Positions 8,189 to 17,646 of a DNA stretch of 64,000 nucleotides are shown in pieces. The DNA comes from Cytophagaceae bacterium (GTDB lineage Bacteria; Bacteroidota; Bacteroidia; Cytophagales; Spirosomataceae). The position numbers and the translations under genes are program-made. How positions within the stretch are numbered: the first letter of the stretch is position 1; each line of letters begins with the position of its first letter. The stretch spans positions 95,804 to 159,803 of the forward strand of contig JAGOAA010000003.1 in the NCBI GenBank assembly GCA_017984215.1. Direction: 5' to 3'. Under the pieces are notes generated by a model. It saw nothing but the letters and a program-made list of their open reading frames with translations, was not told the origin of the DNA and searched no databases.

Positions 8189-8794
8189 ATGAAATCACGT
8201 ATTCTAGAAAAAGGAACTCAATTATTCTTTCGTTACGGCGTCAAGTCGGTGACGATGGATGCGATTGCGGCCGAATTAGGGATTTCTAAAAAAACGATTT
8301 ATCAACATTTTCCGGATAAAGAATCCATGGTTTGTGAAGTGGTAAAATCGTTCATAGAGCAGGATGCAGTAAAGTGGGAGGAACTCGATAAGCGATATTC
8401 AAATGTAATTGAGAAGATGTTTAAGTCCTTTGAAATGGTCAAAGACATGCTGATCACCATGAACCCTCGTTTGCTTTTTGAAATTCAAAAGTATTTCCCA
8501 ACGGCATTTAAATTGTTCAAAAATCATGGGGAAAACTACATACACAAGAATTTGATTGCCGACTTCAAGAAGGGTGCTCAATTCGGATATTTTAGAAATG
8601 ACGTTGATTTCGAATTATTAGCTCGCCTGCGTATGGCAGAGGTTGATTTAGTATTTAACCCCGACTTTTACCCCAATAATAAATTATCATTGTATGAAAC
8701 CCAGCTCACCTTGATGGACATTTTCATGCGAGGCATTTTGACCGAAAAAGGTCTAACACTTTATAACTCTTATCAAAACAATTTAAAATCATGA
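8189..8794 (+). CDS. TetR/AcrR family transcriptional regulator of the efflux operon
   Basis: This 201-residue repressor-type regulator has a clear N-terminal TetR helix-turn-helix: GTQLFFRYGVKSVTMDAIAA followed by ELGISKKTIYQHFPDKE (residues about 9-45). The C-terminal ligand-binding domain is helical and not diagnostic. Its stop overlaps the TolC-family start by 4 bases (ATGA), so it is co-translated with the pump it probably controls. A promoter with possible operator half-sites lies just upstream, consistent with autoregulation. The ligand is unknown. Confidence 0.9.
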   Translation: MKSRILEKGTQLFFRYGVKSVTMDAIAAELGISKKTIYQHFPDKESMVCEVVKSFIEQDAVKWEELDKRYSNVIEKMFKSFEMVKDMLITMNPRLLFEIQKYFPTAFKLFKNHGENYIHKNLIADFKKGAQFGYFRNDVDFELLARLRMAEVDLVFNPDFYPNNKLSLYETQLTLMDIFMRGILTEKGLTLYNSYQNNLKS

Positions 8795-10134
8795 TCCGCC
8801 TAAGAAAAATCTACGCCGGTCTATTTTTACTTTGCTCGGTGGCAGTCAATGCACAATCTTTCAGCTTAAAAGATGCTGTGGATTATGCCATTGTACACCA
8901 TGTGCAGGTGAAAAATAGCCAGATCGACTTGCAGAACGCAAGCGCGAAAATTAATGAAATTCGGGCCATTGGATTGCCGCAAGTCAATGCGGGTATATCT
9001 TATGGAAACAGTTTGATTCTTCAACGTGTGTTTATCCCTGCCAATATTTTCAATCCTGCAGCTAAACCGGGTGAGTTAATCGCGGCCAAATTTGGTGTAA
9101 CGAATTCAGGAAACACGAATGTGGGTGTAAGCCAATTGCTTTTTGACGGAACGTACCTTCTTGGCTTAAAAGCTTCGGAAGTTTACAAGGATTTGTCGAT
9201 GAAGACGCTAACCCAGTCGAAGCAGCAAGTTGCAGAAAACGTAACGAAGGCCTATTACGGGATCTTAGTTAACGAGAAGCGCTTGTCGATTTTGCAAGCC
9301 AATGTAGGTCGTTTGGATACTTTATTGAAAGAAACGAAGGCACTTAACGCTCAGGGATTCGTTGAGAAAATCGATGTTCAACGCTTAGAAGTTCAAGCGA
9401 ACAACTTGCGTACCGAATTAGAAAACGTATACCGCTTACAAGAATTAAGCTATTCCTTGTTGAAGTTTCAAATGGGATATCCGATGGAAACACCGATTCG
9501 CTTAGCGGAAACGCTTGAGCAAATCGAGTTGAGCCACCGTTTATTGGAAGACCAAGATTTACCTTTCAATTATGGTAACCGCATCGAATATTCGATCTTG
9601 AAAACGCAAGAAAACTTAGCGGAATTAGATTTGAAAAGCATCAAAGCAGGCTATTTGCCTCGTCTTGTTGCCTCTGCGAATTACGGATACAATGCGGGTG
9701 CTAATAGTTTTGGTGATTTATTTTCGAAGTCTTGGTTTGACAATGCAACCATCGGCTTCTCGCTTCAAATCCCAATTTTCGATGGCTTTTCGAAGAAATA
9801 CAAAGCAATGCAGTCGGCAAATAACCTTCAAAAAGTTCGCCAAAGCTATGATTTGTTGAAATCGTCTATCGATTTACAACGTGGCCAATCGATCATCTCC
9901 TTGAAAAATGCCTTGGAATCTTTGAAAGAACAACAAGCGAATCTTGACTTGGCCAATGAAATTTCACGTGTCACGCGTGTGAAATATACGCAAGGTGTTG
10001 GTTCGAATCTGGAAGTGCTAAACGCAGAAACTTCCATCAAGGAATCGCAAGGAAATTACTTTACTGCACTTTACAACGCCCTAATCGCGAAAGTAGAGCT
10101 TGCAAAATCAAACGGAACTCTATACTCAGAATAA
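8791..10134 (+). CDS. TolC-family outer membrane efflux protein
   Basis: This is the outer membrane channel of a tripartite RND pump: 447 residues, with signal peptide MIRLRKIYAGLFLLCSVAVNAQ. Two OEP repeats are visible, each with the heptad-like helical pattern of TolC barrels (SLKDAVDYAIVHHVQVKNSQ near residue 25 and the second copy after residue 260). It overlaps the tetR-family gene by 4 bases and is followed 7 bases later by the periplasmic adaptor, so the channel, adaptor and pump are encoded together. The substrate is unknown. Confidence 0.93.
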   Translation: MIRLRKIYAGLFLLCSVAVNAQSFSLKDAVDYAIVHHVQVKNSQIDLQNASAKINEIRAIGLPQVNAGISYGNSLILQRVFIPANIFNPAAKPGELIAAKFGVTNSGNTNVGVSQLLFDGTYLLGLKASEVYKDLSMKTLTQSKQQVAENVTKAYYGILVNEKRLSILQANVGRLDTLLKETKALNAQGFVEKIDVQRLEVQANNLRTELENVYRLQELSYSLLKFQMGYPMETPIRLAETLEQIELSHRLLEDQDLPFNYGNRIEYSILKTQENLAELDLKSIKAGYLPRLVASANYGYNAGANSFGDLFSKSWFDNATIGFSLQIPIFDGFSKKYKAMQSANNLQKVRQSYDLLKSSIDLQRGQSIISLKNALESLKEQQANLDLANEISRVTRVKYTQGVGSNLEVLNAETSIKESQGNYFTALYNALIAKVELAKSNGTLYSE

Positions 10135-10141
10135 TACGAAC

Positions 10142-11254
10142 ATGAAAAAAATAACGATCCTCCTAAGCTCCATTATCTTATTTGCGGCATGCAATAAGTC
10201 GGTAGATAAGAAAACGGAATTGGCTACGCTAAAAGCAGATGCCAAAGAAATCAATGCGAAAATTGCTGCTTTAGAAAAAGAACTTGGCGCTGGTAAAGAG
10301 TCAAGCTCAACGAAGGTCATCGCAGTAACGGTTACACCGATTGCTCCTGTTGCTTTCAAGCATTTTGTAGAAGCGCAAGGGAATGTAGTGGCGGAAAATA
10401 CCGTATTAGTTAGCCCACAAACAGGTGGAATGATTGTTTCGTTGCCGGTGGTCGCGGGCCAACAAGTTTCTAAAGGTCAATTGATTGCAACCTTGGATAA
10501 CAGCATCTTAAAGGAATCCATGGAAGAGGTGAAACACCAATTGGAACTTGCGAAGACTTTGTTTGAAAAGCAAAAGACACTTTGGGACCAACAAATCGGT
10601 ACGGAAGTTCAGTACTTAAGCGCGAAATCGAATAAAGAATCTTTGGAGAAGCGTTTGGTTACTTTGCGTGCACAATTAGGTTTGTCACGTGTTGTGGCAC
10701 CTATCTCAGGAACCGTTGAAATCGTTCGTCAAAAAGCCGGCGAAATGGGTGCTCCAGGGATGCCAATCGTTCAAATTGTGAACTTGGGTAACTTGAAGAT
10801 CTCGGCAAAAATTGCAGATGCCTATGTAGGTTCTGTGAAGCAAGGTGATCCAATCAACATCAAATTTCCAGATATCAACAAAGAAATTACAGCACGTATT
10901 TCATTGGTTTCGAAAATGGTGAATCCATTAACGCGTACGTTTGATATCGAGGCACGCATTCCAAATGCAGGTGGCGATTTGAAACCAAACCAATTGGCTG
11001 TGATCAACATCAACGATTTATCAAAAGCGAATGCCTTGGTTGTGGATGAAAACATCATTCAAAAAACAGAAAAAGGCAATTTGGTTTATGTTGCGGTCGA
11101 AGAAAATGGCAAGAAAGTAGCGAAGGCGCGTATCATCACCATCGGATTGACTTATAATGGACAGGCGGAAATCGCGACAGGTTTACAAGCAGGTGATTTA
11201 ATCATTACACAAGGCTACCAAGATTTAGTAGACGGACAAGCAATTTCATTCTAA
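10142..11254 (+). CDS. RND efflux periplasmic adaptor (membrane fusion protein), lipoprotein
   Basis: This adaptor links the inner membrane RND pump to the TolC channel. Starting at 10142 gives 370 residues with a lipoprotein signal MKKITILLSSIILFAAC (Cys17); an earlier in-frame ATG would overlap the TolC gene and precede the signal. A short coiled coil (residues about 25-45) is followed by the lipoyl/barrel-sandwich domain (VSPQTGGMIVSLPVVAGQQV near residue 85 and VVAPISGTVEIVRQKAGEMG near residue 182). A beta-barrel and the membrane-proximal domain ending in GLQAGDLIITQGYQDLVDGQ come last. The coiled-coil hairpin is short, as is common in Bacteroidota adaptors. Confidence 0.93.
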   Translation: MKKITILLSSIILFAACNKSVDKKTELATLKADAKEINAKIAALEKELGAGKESSSTKVIAVTVTPIAPVAFKHFVEAQGNVVAENTVLVSPQTGGMIVSLPVVAGQQVSKGQLIATLDNSILKESMEEVKHQLELAKTLFEKQKTLWDQQIGTEVQYLSAKSNKESLEKRLVTLRAQLGLSRVVAPISGTVEIVRQKAGEMGAPGMPIVQIVNLGNLKISAKIADAYVGSVKQGDPINIKFPDINKEITARISLVSKMVNPLTRTFDIEARIPNAGGDLKPNQLAVININDLSKANALVVDENIIQKTEKGNLVYVAVEENGKKVAKARIITIGLTYNGQAEIATGLQAGDLIITQGYQDLVDGQAISF

Positions 11255-11261
11255 ATCAAGC

Positions 11262-14200
11262 ATGGAAAAGAATTTAAAGAACGAGCAACTGCCCGAGGGG
11301 AAAGGCTTGATTTATAACATGGTCGGCTGGTTAGGCCAAAACCGTACCACAGTTTACATTTTTACGTTTATCATTTTCGTAGCAGGTTTGGGGATCTACT
11401 CTCGCCTACCGAAAGAGCAGTTCCCAGATATCGTTGTGCCGCAAATGGTTATTCAAACGGTTTATGCAGGAACAACTCCAGCGGATATTGAGAATACGAT
11501 CAATAAGCCGATTGAAAAGCAATTGAAGTCGATTACCGGCATTAAAAGTGTCAAATCGAATGCATTGCAGGATATCTCGGTTATCATTGTTGAATTCAAC
11601 ACGGATGTTTCTGTTCCCGTTGCCAAACAACGTGTTCAAGATGCGGTGGATAAAGCCAGCAATGACTTACCTAAAGATTTAACGCGCGACCCAGCCGTGG
11701 CTGAGGTGAACTTCTCGGAGTTCCCGATTATGAACATCAACATAGCCGGTGATTATCCCTTGGATAAGTTGAAGAAATACGCAGAAGATTTACAGGATGA
11801 GATTGAGGGAATGCCCGAAATCACGCGTGTAGATATTGTTGGAGCTTTGAAACGTGAAATTCAAGTGAACTTGGATCTGTACAAGATGCAGAGTTATGGA
11901 TTGACTTTTTATGACATCCAACAAGCTGTTCAAGGGGAAAACGTGAACATTTCAGGTGGTGATTTGGACGTGAACGGCGTTCGTCGTTCGTTACGTGTGG
12001 TAGGAGAGTTTAAGTCGGTGGATCAATTAGCCAACTTGATGGTCGGTTCTTCGACGGGTGCACGCGTTCGCTTGAAAGATGTAGCAGATGTGCGTGATGG
12101 ATTTGAAGAGAAGCAAGATTTTGCGCGTTTGGATAACAAATCGGTTATTACCTTGAACGTGATTAAGCGAAGTGGCGCGAATCTAATTAACGCGGCTGAC
12201 CGCATTGAGAAGACGATTGAAGAATATCGTGAGAGTCGTTTTCCTGCGGGTTTGGTTGTCTCTGTGACGGCGGATCAGTCGGAGCGTACGCGTGGTGACC
12301 TTGCTGATTTGATCAATACGGTAATCTTAGGATTTATCTTTGTGGTTGTGGTATTGATGTTCTTCATGGGTGTGCGTGATGCGGCCTTTGTAGGTCTTTC
12401 AGTGCCTTTGTCTGCATTGTTGACATTCCTTTTTATGCCAGGCTTAGACTTTACGTTGAATACCATCGTATTGTTTGCCTTCTTATTGGGCTTGGGAATT
12501 GTGGTGGATGATGCGATTGTGGTGATTGAGAATGCCCACCGTTTGTTCAATAATTTCAAAAAATTATCAATCACGGAAGCGGTTAAATTAGCAGCATCTG
12601 AGGTATTTGTGCCAGTATTAACGGGTACATTAACGACGATTTCACCTTTCTTGCCTTTGTTATTCTGGCCGGGTATTGTGGGTGAGTTTATGAAGTTCTT
12701 GCCGATTACTTTGATCATTACCTTGTTTGCTTCCTTGTTTGTTGCCTATGTGATGAACCCTGTTTTTGCGGTTTCATTCATGAAGCGCCATGATGAAGAG
12801 GTGAACGATGTGAAAGAGCCGAAGTTCGCGGATATCCGTCGGACGGTGTTTATTCTTTTAAGCTTAACCATCTTCGGATATGTGATCGGCTTTGGTTTAG
12901 GACATTTTGGTTTTGGAAACTTTGGTCTATTGGCTTTGGTATTGTATGTTTTCAACCACTTTATTGTGACTCCGAAATGGGTTGTTCCTTTCCAAGAAGA
13001 GACATTGCCTGCATTTAAAAATGCGTACCGCCGAGTTATTTCGTGGGTATTGGAGGGTAAACGTTCTATCTATGCAACGCTAGGAGCCTTCGCTTTATTG
13101 GTCGCAACCATTGTATTAATGGGCATCGTGAAGCCAAAAGTTATTTTCTTCCCAGCTTCGGATCCGGATTACATTTACATCTATTCGAAACTACCGATTG
13201 GGACAGATTCGAAAGTAACAGATTCCGTAACGAAGGTTGTTGAGCAACGTGTATTTGCCTTTATCAAAAAGGAAAATGCGGGCAAGGCTGTGAACTCGGT
13301 GATTTCAAACGTGGGTAAAAATGCAGGAGATCCGATGCAACCTGATCGCGGTGCGACACCTCATAAGAGTAAGGTGACGATTGCATTTGCTCCTAAACAA
13401 GAGCGCGGAGAAATCTCTTCAGGTGAGATGTTGGAAAAGATTCAAAAAGAGTTCTTTGAAAAACCTATTCCAAGTGTGGAAATGGCGATTGAGCGTGAGG
13501 CGAAAGGGCCGCCAACAGGTAAGCCGATTTCAATTGAGATTGCTGGGGATGATTTTGCCACACTTCAATCCTTGGAGCAAAAAGTACGTAAGATTATTCA
13601 GAAGTCGGGCATTGAAGGAATTCAAGAATTGAAATCTGATTTGGTGACGAATAAGCCTGAAATCATCATCGATGTAAATCGGGAGAAGGCGAGTCGGGAA
13701 GGTATTTCATCCGCACAAGTTGCGATGGCCGTTCGTACGGGATTATTCGGTGCAGAGATTTCGAAGTTCCGTGATGTCAAGGACGAATACCCAATTCAAT
13801 TGCGATTGAAAGGGGATTCTCGTAATCAAATCGAGAAATTATTGTCGATGAATATTACGTACCGTGACATGAACTTGGGAGGAGCCTTGCGTCAAGTACC
13901 ATTGAATGCGATTGCCGATATTCGTTATGCTACTTCATTCAGCCAAATTAACCGCAAGAATCAGGAGCGTGTAGTTACCTTGGGATCCGATGTGGTTCAG
14001 GGCTATAATGCGAATGAGATTGTGGGGGAATTGGAGCAATTGTTTGAGACCATTGATATGCCACAGGGCTACAAGATCCGAATGGGTGGAGAGCAGGAGC
14101 AGCAAAAGGAATCAGGTGAGTTCTTAGGAGTCGCTTTCTTAGCAGCATTGGTTTTGATCTACTTGATCTTGGCTACGCAGTTTAATTCAGCGGTGAAGCC

Positions 14201-14690
14201 ATTTATCATCTTCGCAACGATTTTGTTATCACTAATCGGGGTGTTCTTAGGCTTTATGGCTTTTGGCATGACGTTCTCTGTGATTATGTCCGGTGTGGGT
14301 ATCATTGCCTTGGCGGGTATCGTGGTGAAAAATGGTATTTTGTTGATCGAATTCATCGAGGAACTTCGTTTCAAACGTGGTTATGAGTTAAAAGAAGCCA
14401 TCATTGAAGGTGGTGGAATTCGTTTGACGCCGGTATTGTTGACAGCTTCAGCTGCGGTATTGGGATTGATTCCATTGGCAGTAGGTTTGAGCATTGATTT
14501 CGTAGCGATGTTTACGGAGTTAAATCCGCATATTTTCTTTGGTTCGGAGTCGGCAGATTTCTGGGGTATTTTGGCTTGGACGATCATTTTCGGATTGACG
14601 TTCTCGACGGTCTTGACCTTGGTGATTGTGCCATGTATGTATTACATCTCGGAGCGAATCAAACAGAAGTTTTTCCCAAATCGCGTTTAA
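11262..14690 (+). CDS. RND-family efflux permease (AcrB/MexF-like)
   Basis: This is the proton-driven pump of the tripartite system, 1142 residues against about 1040 in E. coli AcrB. The transmembrane-4 signature GLGIVVDDAIVVIENAHR (about residue 412) carries the two Asp residues of the proton relay, and the second half has GIIALAGIVVKNGILLIEFI. The periplasmic porter repeats are normal. The extra length includes a hydrophobic stretch at about residues 523-570 (bases 12830-12970) between the two halves that looks like two added membrane helices. Another insert lies near the C-terminus (MFTELNPHIFFGSESADFWG). The gene starts 7 bases after the adaptor and ends at a terminator. Drug, lipid or solvent export are all possible. 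Confidence 0.93.
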   Translation: MEKNLKNEQLPEGKGLIYNMVGWLGQNRTTVYIFTFIIFVAGLGIYSRLPKEQFPDIVVPQMVIQTVYAGTTPADIENTINKPIEKQLKSITGIKSVKSNALQDISVIIVEFNTDVSVPVAKQRVQDAVDKASNDLPKDLTRDPAVAEVNFSEFPIMNINIAGDYPLDKLKKYAEDLQDEIEGMPEITRVDIVGALKREIQVNLDLYKMQSYGLTFYDIQQAVQGENVNISGGDLDVNGVRRSLRVVGEFKSVDQLANLMVGSSTGARVRLKDVADVRDGFEEKQDFARLDNKSVITLNVIKRSGANLINAADRIEKTIEEYRESRFPAGLVVSVTADQSERTRGDLADLINTVILGFIFVVVVLMFFMGVRDAAFVGLSVPLSALLTFLFMPGLDFTLNTIVLFAFLLGLGIVVDDAIVVIENAHRLFNNFKKLSITEAVKLAASEVFVPVLTGTLTTISPFLPLLFWPGIVGEFMKFLPITLIITLFASLFVAYVMNPVFAVSFMKRHDEEVNDVKEPKFADIRRTVFILLSLTIFGYVIGFGLGHFGFGNFGLLALVLYVFNHFIVTPKWVVPFQEETLPAFKNAYRRVISWVLEGKRSIYATLGAFALLVATIVLMGIVKPKVIFFPASDPDYIYIYSKLPIGTDSKVTDSVTKVVEQRVFAFIKKENAGKAVNSVISNVGKNAGDPMQPDRGATPHKSKVTIAFAPKQERGEISSGEMLEKIQKEFFEKPIPSVEMAIEREAKGPPTGKPISIEIAGDDFATLQSLEQKVRKIIQKSGIEGIQELKSDLVTNKPEIIIDVNREKASREGISSAQVAMAVRTGLFGAEISKFRDVKDEYPIQLRLKGDSRNQIEKLLSMNITYRDMNLGGALRQVPLNAIADIRYATSFSQINRKNQERVVTLGSDVVQGYNANEIVGELEQLFETIDMPQGYKIRMGGEQEQQKESGEFLGVAFLAALVLIYLILATQFNSAVKPFIIFATILLSLIGVFLGFMAFGMTFSVIMSGVGIIALAGIVVKNGILLIEFIEELRFKRGYELKEAIIEGGGIRLTPVLLTASAAVLGLIPLAVGLSIDFVAMFTELNPHIFFGSESADFWGILAWTIIFGLTFSTVLTLVIVPCMYYISERIKQKFFPNRV

Positions 14691-14712
14691 GTAATTTGGT
14701 GGTTCAAAATGT

Positions 14713-14745
14713 AAAAACCCTCGAACAATGTTCGGGGGTTTTTTG
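14713..14745 (+). terminator. Intrinsic terminator of the RND efflux operon
   Basis: The stem AAAAACCCTCGAAC / GTTCGGGGGTTTTT with an AAT loop ends in a T-run, 22 bases after the permease stop. Confidence 0.92.
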
Positions 14746-14817
14746 TTTGGGTAAACGGGACAGTCAATTTTGCCAAAAGGAAAAAATCAACTTATCTTAC
14801 ACGAATATTTATCAACT

Positions 14818-16506
14818 ATGAAAAAATTATTACTCCTACTCGTATTGCCCTTTTTAGCGCAAGCACAAGACCGCACCTACGGCAAGCTATGGGCAACCCG
14901 CTCGCAAGTTATCGCCCAAAATGGCATGGCGGCAACCTCACACCCATTGTCGACGCAAGCTGCCTTAGATGTCTTGAAAGCTGGCGGTAACGCCATCGAT
15001 GCGGCCATTGCGGCGAATGCGATGGAAGGTGTTGTGGAACCCCATGTGAACGGGATCGGCGGAGATTTGTTTGCGATTGTTTGGGATGCAAAAACTAAAA
15101 AACTATACGGTTTAAATGGTTCGGGTCGTTCGCCTAAATCACTGACATTGGCCGAATTTAAAAAGCGCGGATTGACGCATATTCCGTCTACAGGGCCGCT
15201 TCCGGTTTCAGTACCCGGCGCAGTAGATGCTTGGTTTGAATTACATAAAAAATTCGGTTCCATGCCGATGAACAAGATATTAAATACGGCGGTTTCCTAT
15301 GCTCGAAATGGTTTCCCAGTTCACGGTGAATTTGCCGCTGCCTTAGGACGCGTCGAAGCGAATTACGGTAAATTCCCGAACGTAGCCCAACATTATTATC
15401 CTAATGGGAAAGTACCTGCAGAGGGAGATGTTTTCAAGAATCCGAACCTTGCGAATACACTCGAGAAGATTGGTCGGGAAGGCCGCGATGCCTTTTACAA
15501 AGGCGATATGGCGCGGACGATGGATGCATTTATGAAGAAAAATGGCGGTTTTTTAAGCTATGATGACTTAGCAACGCATACGTCTACGTGGATTGATCCG
15601 GTTTCTGTGAATTACCGCGGCTACGACGTATGGGAATTACCACCGAATGGCCAAGGTATTGCAGCCTTACAGATGTTGAACATCTTAGAAGGTTATGATT
15701 TTTCGAAAATCAAAGTCGGTTCCGCGGAGCATGTACACTTATTTACAGAGGCCAAAAAACTGGTTTTCGAGGATCGTGCGAAATATTATGCGGATCCTGA
15801 ATTTGCCAAAATTCCCGTAGCGAGCCTTATCTCTGAGGAGTATGCAGCGGAACGTCGGAAATTGATCAACCCAAATCGCGCATCCAAGCATTTTGATGCA
15901 GGGAATCCTGCGTTGAAGGATGGGGATACGATTTATTTGACAGTGGCCGACAAAGACGGTAACATGGTTTCATTGATTCAAAGTAATTACCGCGGATTTG
16001 GTTCGGGGATGATGCCAGATGGATTGGGTTTTATGTTCCAAGATCGCGGGGAGATGTACAGTCTGACGGAAGGCGAGAACAATACCTATGCGCCAGGAAA
16101 ACGTCCGTTTCATACGATTATTCCGGCGTTTATGACGAAAGATGGCCAACCGATTATGAGTTTTGGTGTGATGGGTGGTGCGTTCCAACCGATGGGTCAT
16201 GCACAAATCGTGATGAACGTGGTCGATTTTGGCATGAATGTGCAGGAAGCTGGTGATTTCCCTCGGATTAACCATGAAGGATCCTCAGAGCCAACGGGCG
16301 AGAAGATGGAGCCAACGGGTGGAATGATCACATTGGAATATGGTTATCCATATGAAGTGATTCGTGAGTTATTACAAAAGGGCCACCAAGTGGGTTATTT
16401 GAATGGTATTTATGGCGGGTATCAGTGTATCAAGTGGGATCCGGTTCGCAAGGTGTACTTCGGCGCGACTGAATCACGCAAAGACGGACAGGCCGCTGGA
16501 TACTAA
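14818..16506 (+). CDS. ggt: Gamma-glutamyltransferase (glutathione hydrolase)
   Basis: This periplasmic enzyme cleaves gamma-glutamyl bonds of peptides such as glutathione and is made as a precursor that cuts itself. Starting at 14818 gives 562 residues with signal peptide MKKLLLLLVLPFLAQAQ; an in-frame ATG 16 codons upstream is not preceded by signal-like sequence. The large-subunit motifs GNAIDAAIAANAMEGVVEPH and NGIGGDLFAIVWD are present. The autocleavage site is in DGDTIYLTVADKDGNMVS, where the Thr after Asp is the expected nucleophile, and GSGMMPDGLGFMFQDRGEMY follows in the small subunit. The organism carries a bacillithiol gene (bshC) further on, so the natural substrate may be another gamma-glutamyl peptide. 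Confidence 0.94.
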   Translation: MKKLLLLLVLPFLAQAQDRTYGKLWATRSQVIAQNGMAATSHPLSTQAALDVLKAGGNAIDAAIAANAMEGVVEPHVNGIGGDLFAIVWDAKTKKLYGLNGSGRSPKSLTLAEFKKRGLTHIPSTGPLPVSVPGAVDAWFELHKKFGSMPMNKILNTAVSYARNGFPVHGEFAAALGRVEANYGKFPNVAQHYYPNGKVPAEGDVFKNPNLANTLEKIGREGRDAFYKGDMARTMDAFMKKNGGFLSYDDLATHTSTWIDPVSVNYRGYDVWELPPNGQGIAALQMLNILEGYDFSKIKVGSAEHVHLFTEAKKLVFEDRAKYYADPEFAKIPVASLISEEYAAERRKLINPNRASKHFDAGNPALKDGDTIYLTVADKDGNMVSLIQSNYRGFGSGMMPDGLGFMFQDRGEMYSLTEGENNTYAPGKRPFHTIIPAFMTKDGQPIMSFGVMGGAFQPMGHAQIVMNVVDFGMNVQEAGDFPRINHEGSSEPTGEKMEPTGGMITLEYGYPYEVIRELLQKGHQVGYLNGIYGGYQCIKWDPVRKVYFGATESRKDGQAAGY

Positions 16507-16516
16507 CCTCCCCCTT

Positions 16517-16549
16517 ACCTTTGGCAATCCTCCAAGGTTTGCCAAAGGT
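16517..16549 (+). repeat. Intergenic hairpin after ggt
   Basis: Perfect 11-base arms ACCTTTGGCAA (16517-16527) and TTGCCAAAGGT (16539-16549) flank an 11-base loop. It begins 11 bases after the ggt stop, lacks a T-run and is unlike the intrinsic terminators in this window. It may be an intergenic palindromic repeat or a transcript-end stabiliser. Confidence 0.7.
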
Positions 16550-16569
16550 ACAGGAGAAAAACGACAAAA

Positions 16570-17643
16570 ATGACAAGTAAACTGATATTCAAAAAGGTAT
16601 TTACGGGGCATGCTTGGTTGGAGAATCAAGCCATTTCCATCGAAGATGGGCGGATCAAATCCCTCGAACAATCGACCGACGGAATAGCGGATGGTTTCTT
16701 GGTACCTGGCTTCATCGACCTACAAGTCTACGGGGGTGGTGGAATTCTTTTTTCGAATCATCAGACGGAGGCTGCAATTCAAGCGACCTTTGATGAACAT
16801 GCTAAAACGGGTACTACCGCTTTTCAGATTACCCTAAATTGTTCTCCAAAAAGCAGCATGTGGGCTGCCATCGATGCTTGTAAATCTTACGCGGGTAAAG
16901 GTTTAGTCGGTTTGCATCTCGAAGGACCGTTCTTTAATCCGGTAAAACGTGGCGCTCACCATGAGGCGTTTGTTCAGGAACCCTCGATCGATTTTGTACA
17001 AGAAATCATTGATCAGACGAATGGCCTTCCAACCTACATGACCATTGCGCCTGAGATGTTCGCACCAGAGGTCCTAACTCTTTTGAAAAACAGTCACATT
17101 ATGTGCTCGATGGGGCATTCGGATGCAACGTTTGAAGAGGCCCAAAATACGGGTATTACTCGAATTACCCATCTTTTTAATGCCATGTCACAATGGCAAA
17201 GTCGGGCTTTGGGATTAGTTGGTGCTAGCTTTCGTTCCGATGCTTGGACGAGCATCATTGCGGATGGACTTCATTGTGATTTTGAATCTTTGCGTTTAGC
17301 CAAACAACTGAAAGGGGAGAAGCTCTTTTTAATCACAGATGCCGTAACCCACGATGAATCTGGACCCTATGTTTTTGCGAAGAACGGCGCGAGGTTTACC
17401 AATGAAGCGGGTGTGCTTTCGGGGTCTGCTTTAACGATGGATGAAGCGATTCGAAATTGTGTTGTCCGTGCGGGTATTTCGAAAGAAGAGGCTATTCGTA
17501 TGGCAACGGTTTATCCCGCGGAAGTAGCGAATTTAAGCGATTTAGGTAGCATAGAAACGGGTAAGCGGGCTTGCTTCGTACATTTATCTGATGATTTACA
17601 AGTAAAGCAAGTTTGGTATGATGGGGAAGCTTTGATAAATTAG
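16570..17643 (+). CDS. nagA: N-acetylglucosamine-6-phosphate deacetylase
   Basis: NagA removes acetate from GlcNAc-6-phosphate, the first step in recycling amino sugars from chitin or peptidoglycan. The 357 residues show the amidohydrolase barrel with HLEGPFFNPVKRGAH near residue 117 (metal Glu), MGHSDAT near residue 180 and THLFNAMSQ near residue 199 (metal His residues). SIIADGLHCD and the catalytic Asp in FLITDAVTHD (residue about 258) follow. The ATG is the only reasonable start. The aminotransferase gene starts 3 bases after its stop. nagB is not in the window. Confidence 0.94.
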   Translation: MTSKLIFKKVFTGHAWLENQAISIEDGRIKSLEQSTDGIADGFLVPGFIDLQVYGGGGILFSNHQTEAAIQATFDEHAKTGTTAFQITLNCSPKSSMWAAIDACKSYAGKGLVGLHLEGPFFNPVKRGAHHEAFVQEPSIDFVQEIIDQTNGLPTYMTIAPEMFAPEVLTLLKNSHIMCSMGHSDATFEEAQNTGITRITHLFNAMSQWQSRALGLVGASFRSDAWTSIIADGLHCDFESLRLAKQLKGEKLFLITDAVTHDESGPYVFAKNGARFTNEAGVLSGSALTMDEAIRNCVVRAGISKEEAIRMATVYPAEVANLSDLGSIETGKRACFVHLSDDLQVKQVWYDGEALIN

Positions 17644-17646
17644 TAC

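Noticed and set aside
12275..12718. Long antisense reading frame inside the RND permease
   Set aside because: Its length reflects the codon use of the overlapping gene. The sense frame has full family motifs and the antisense protein has no recognisable features.
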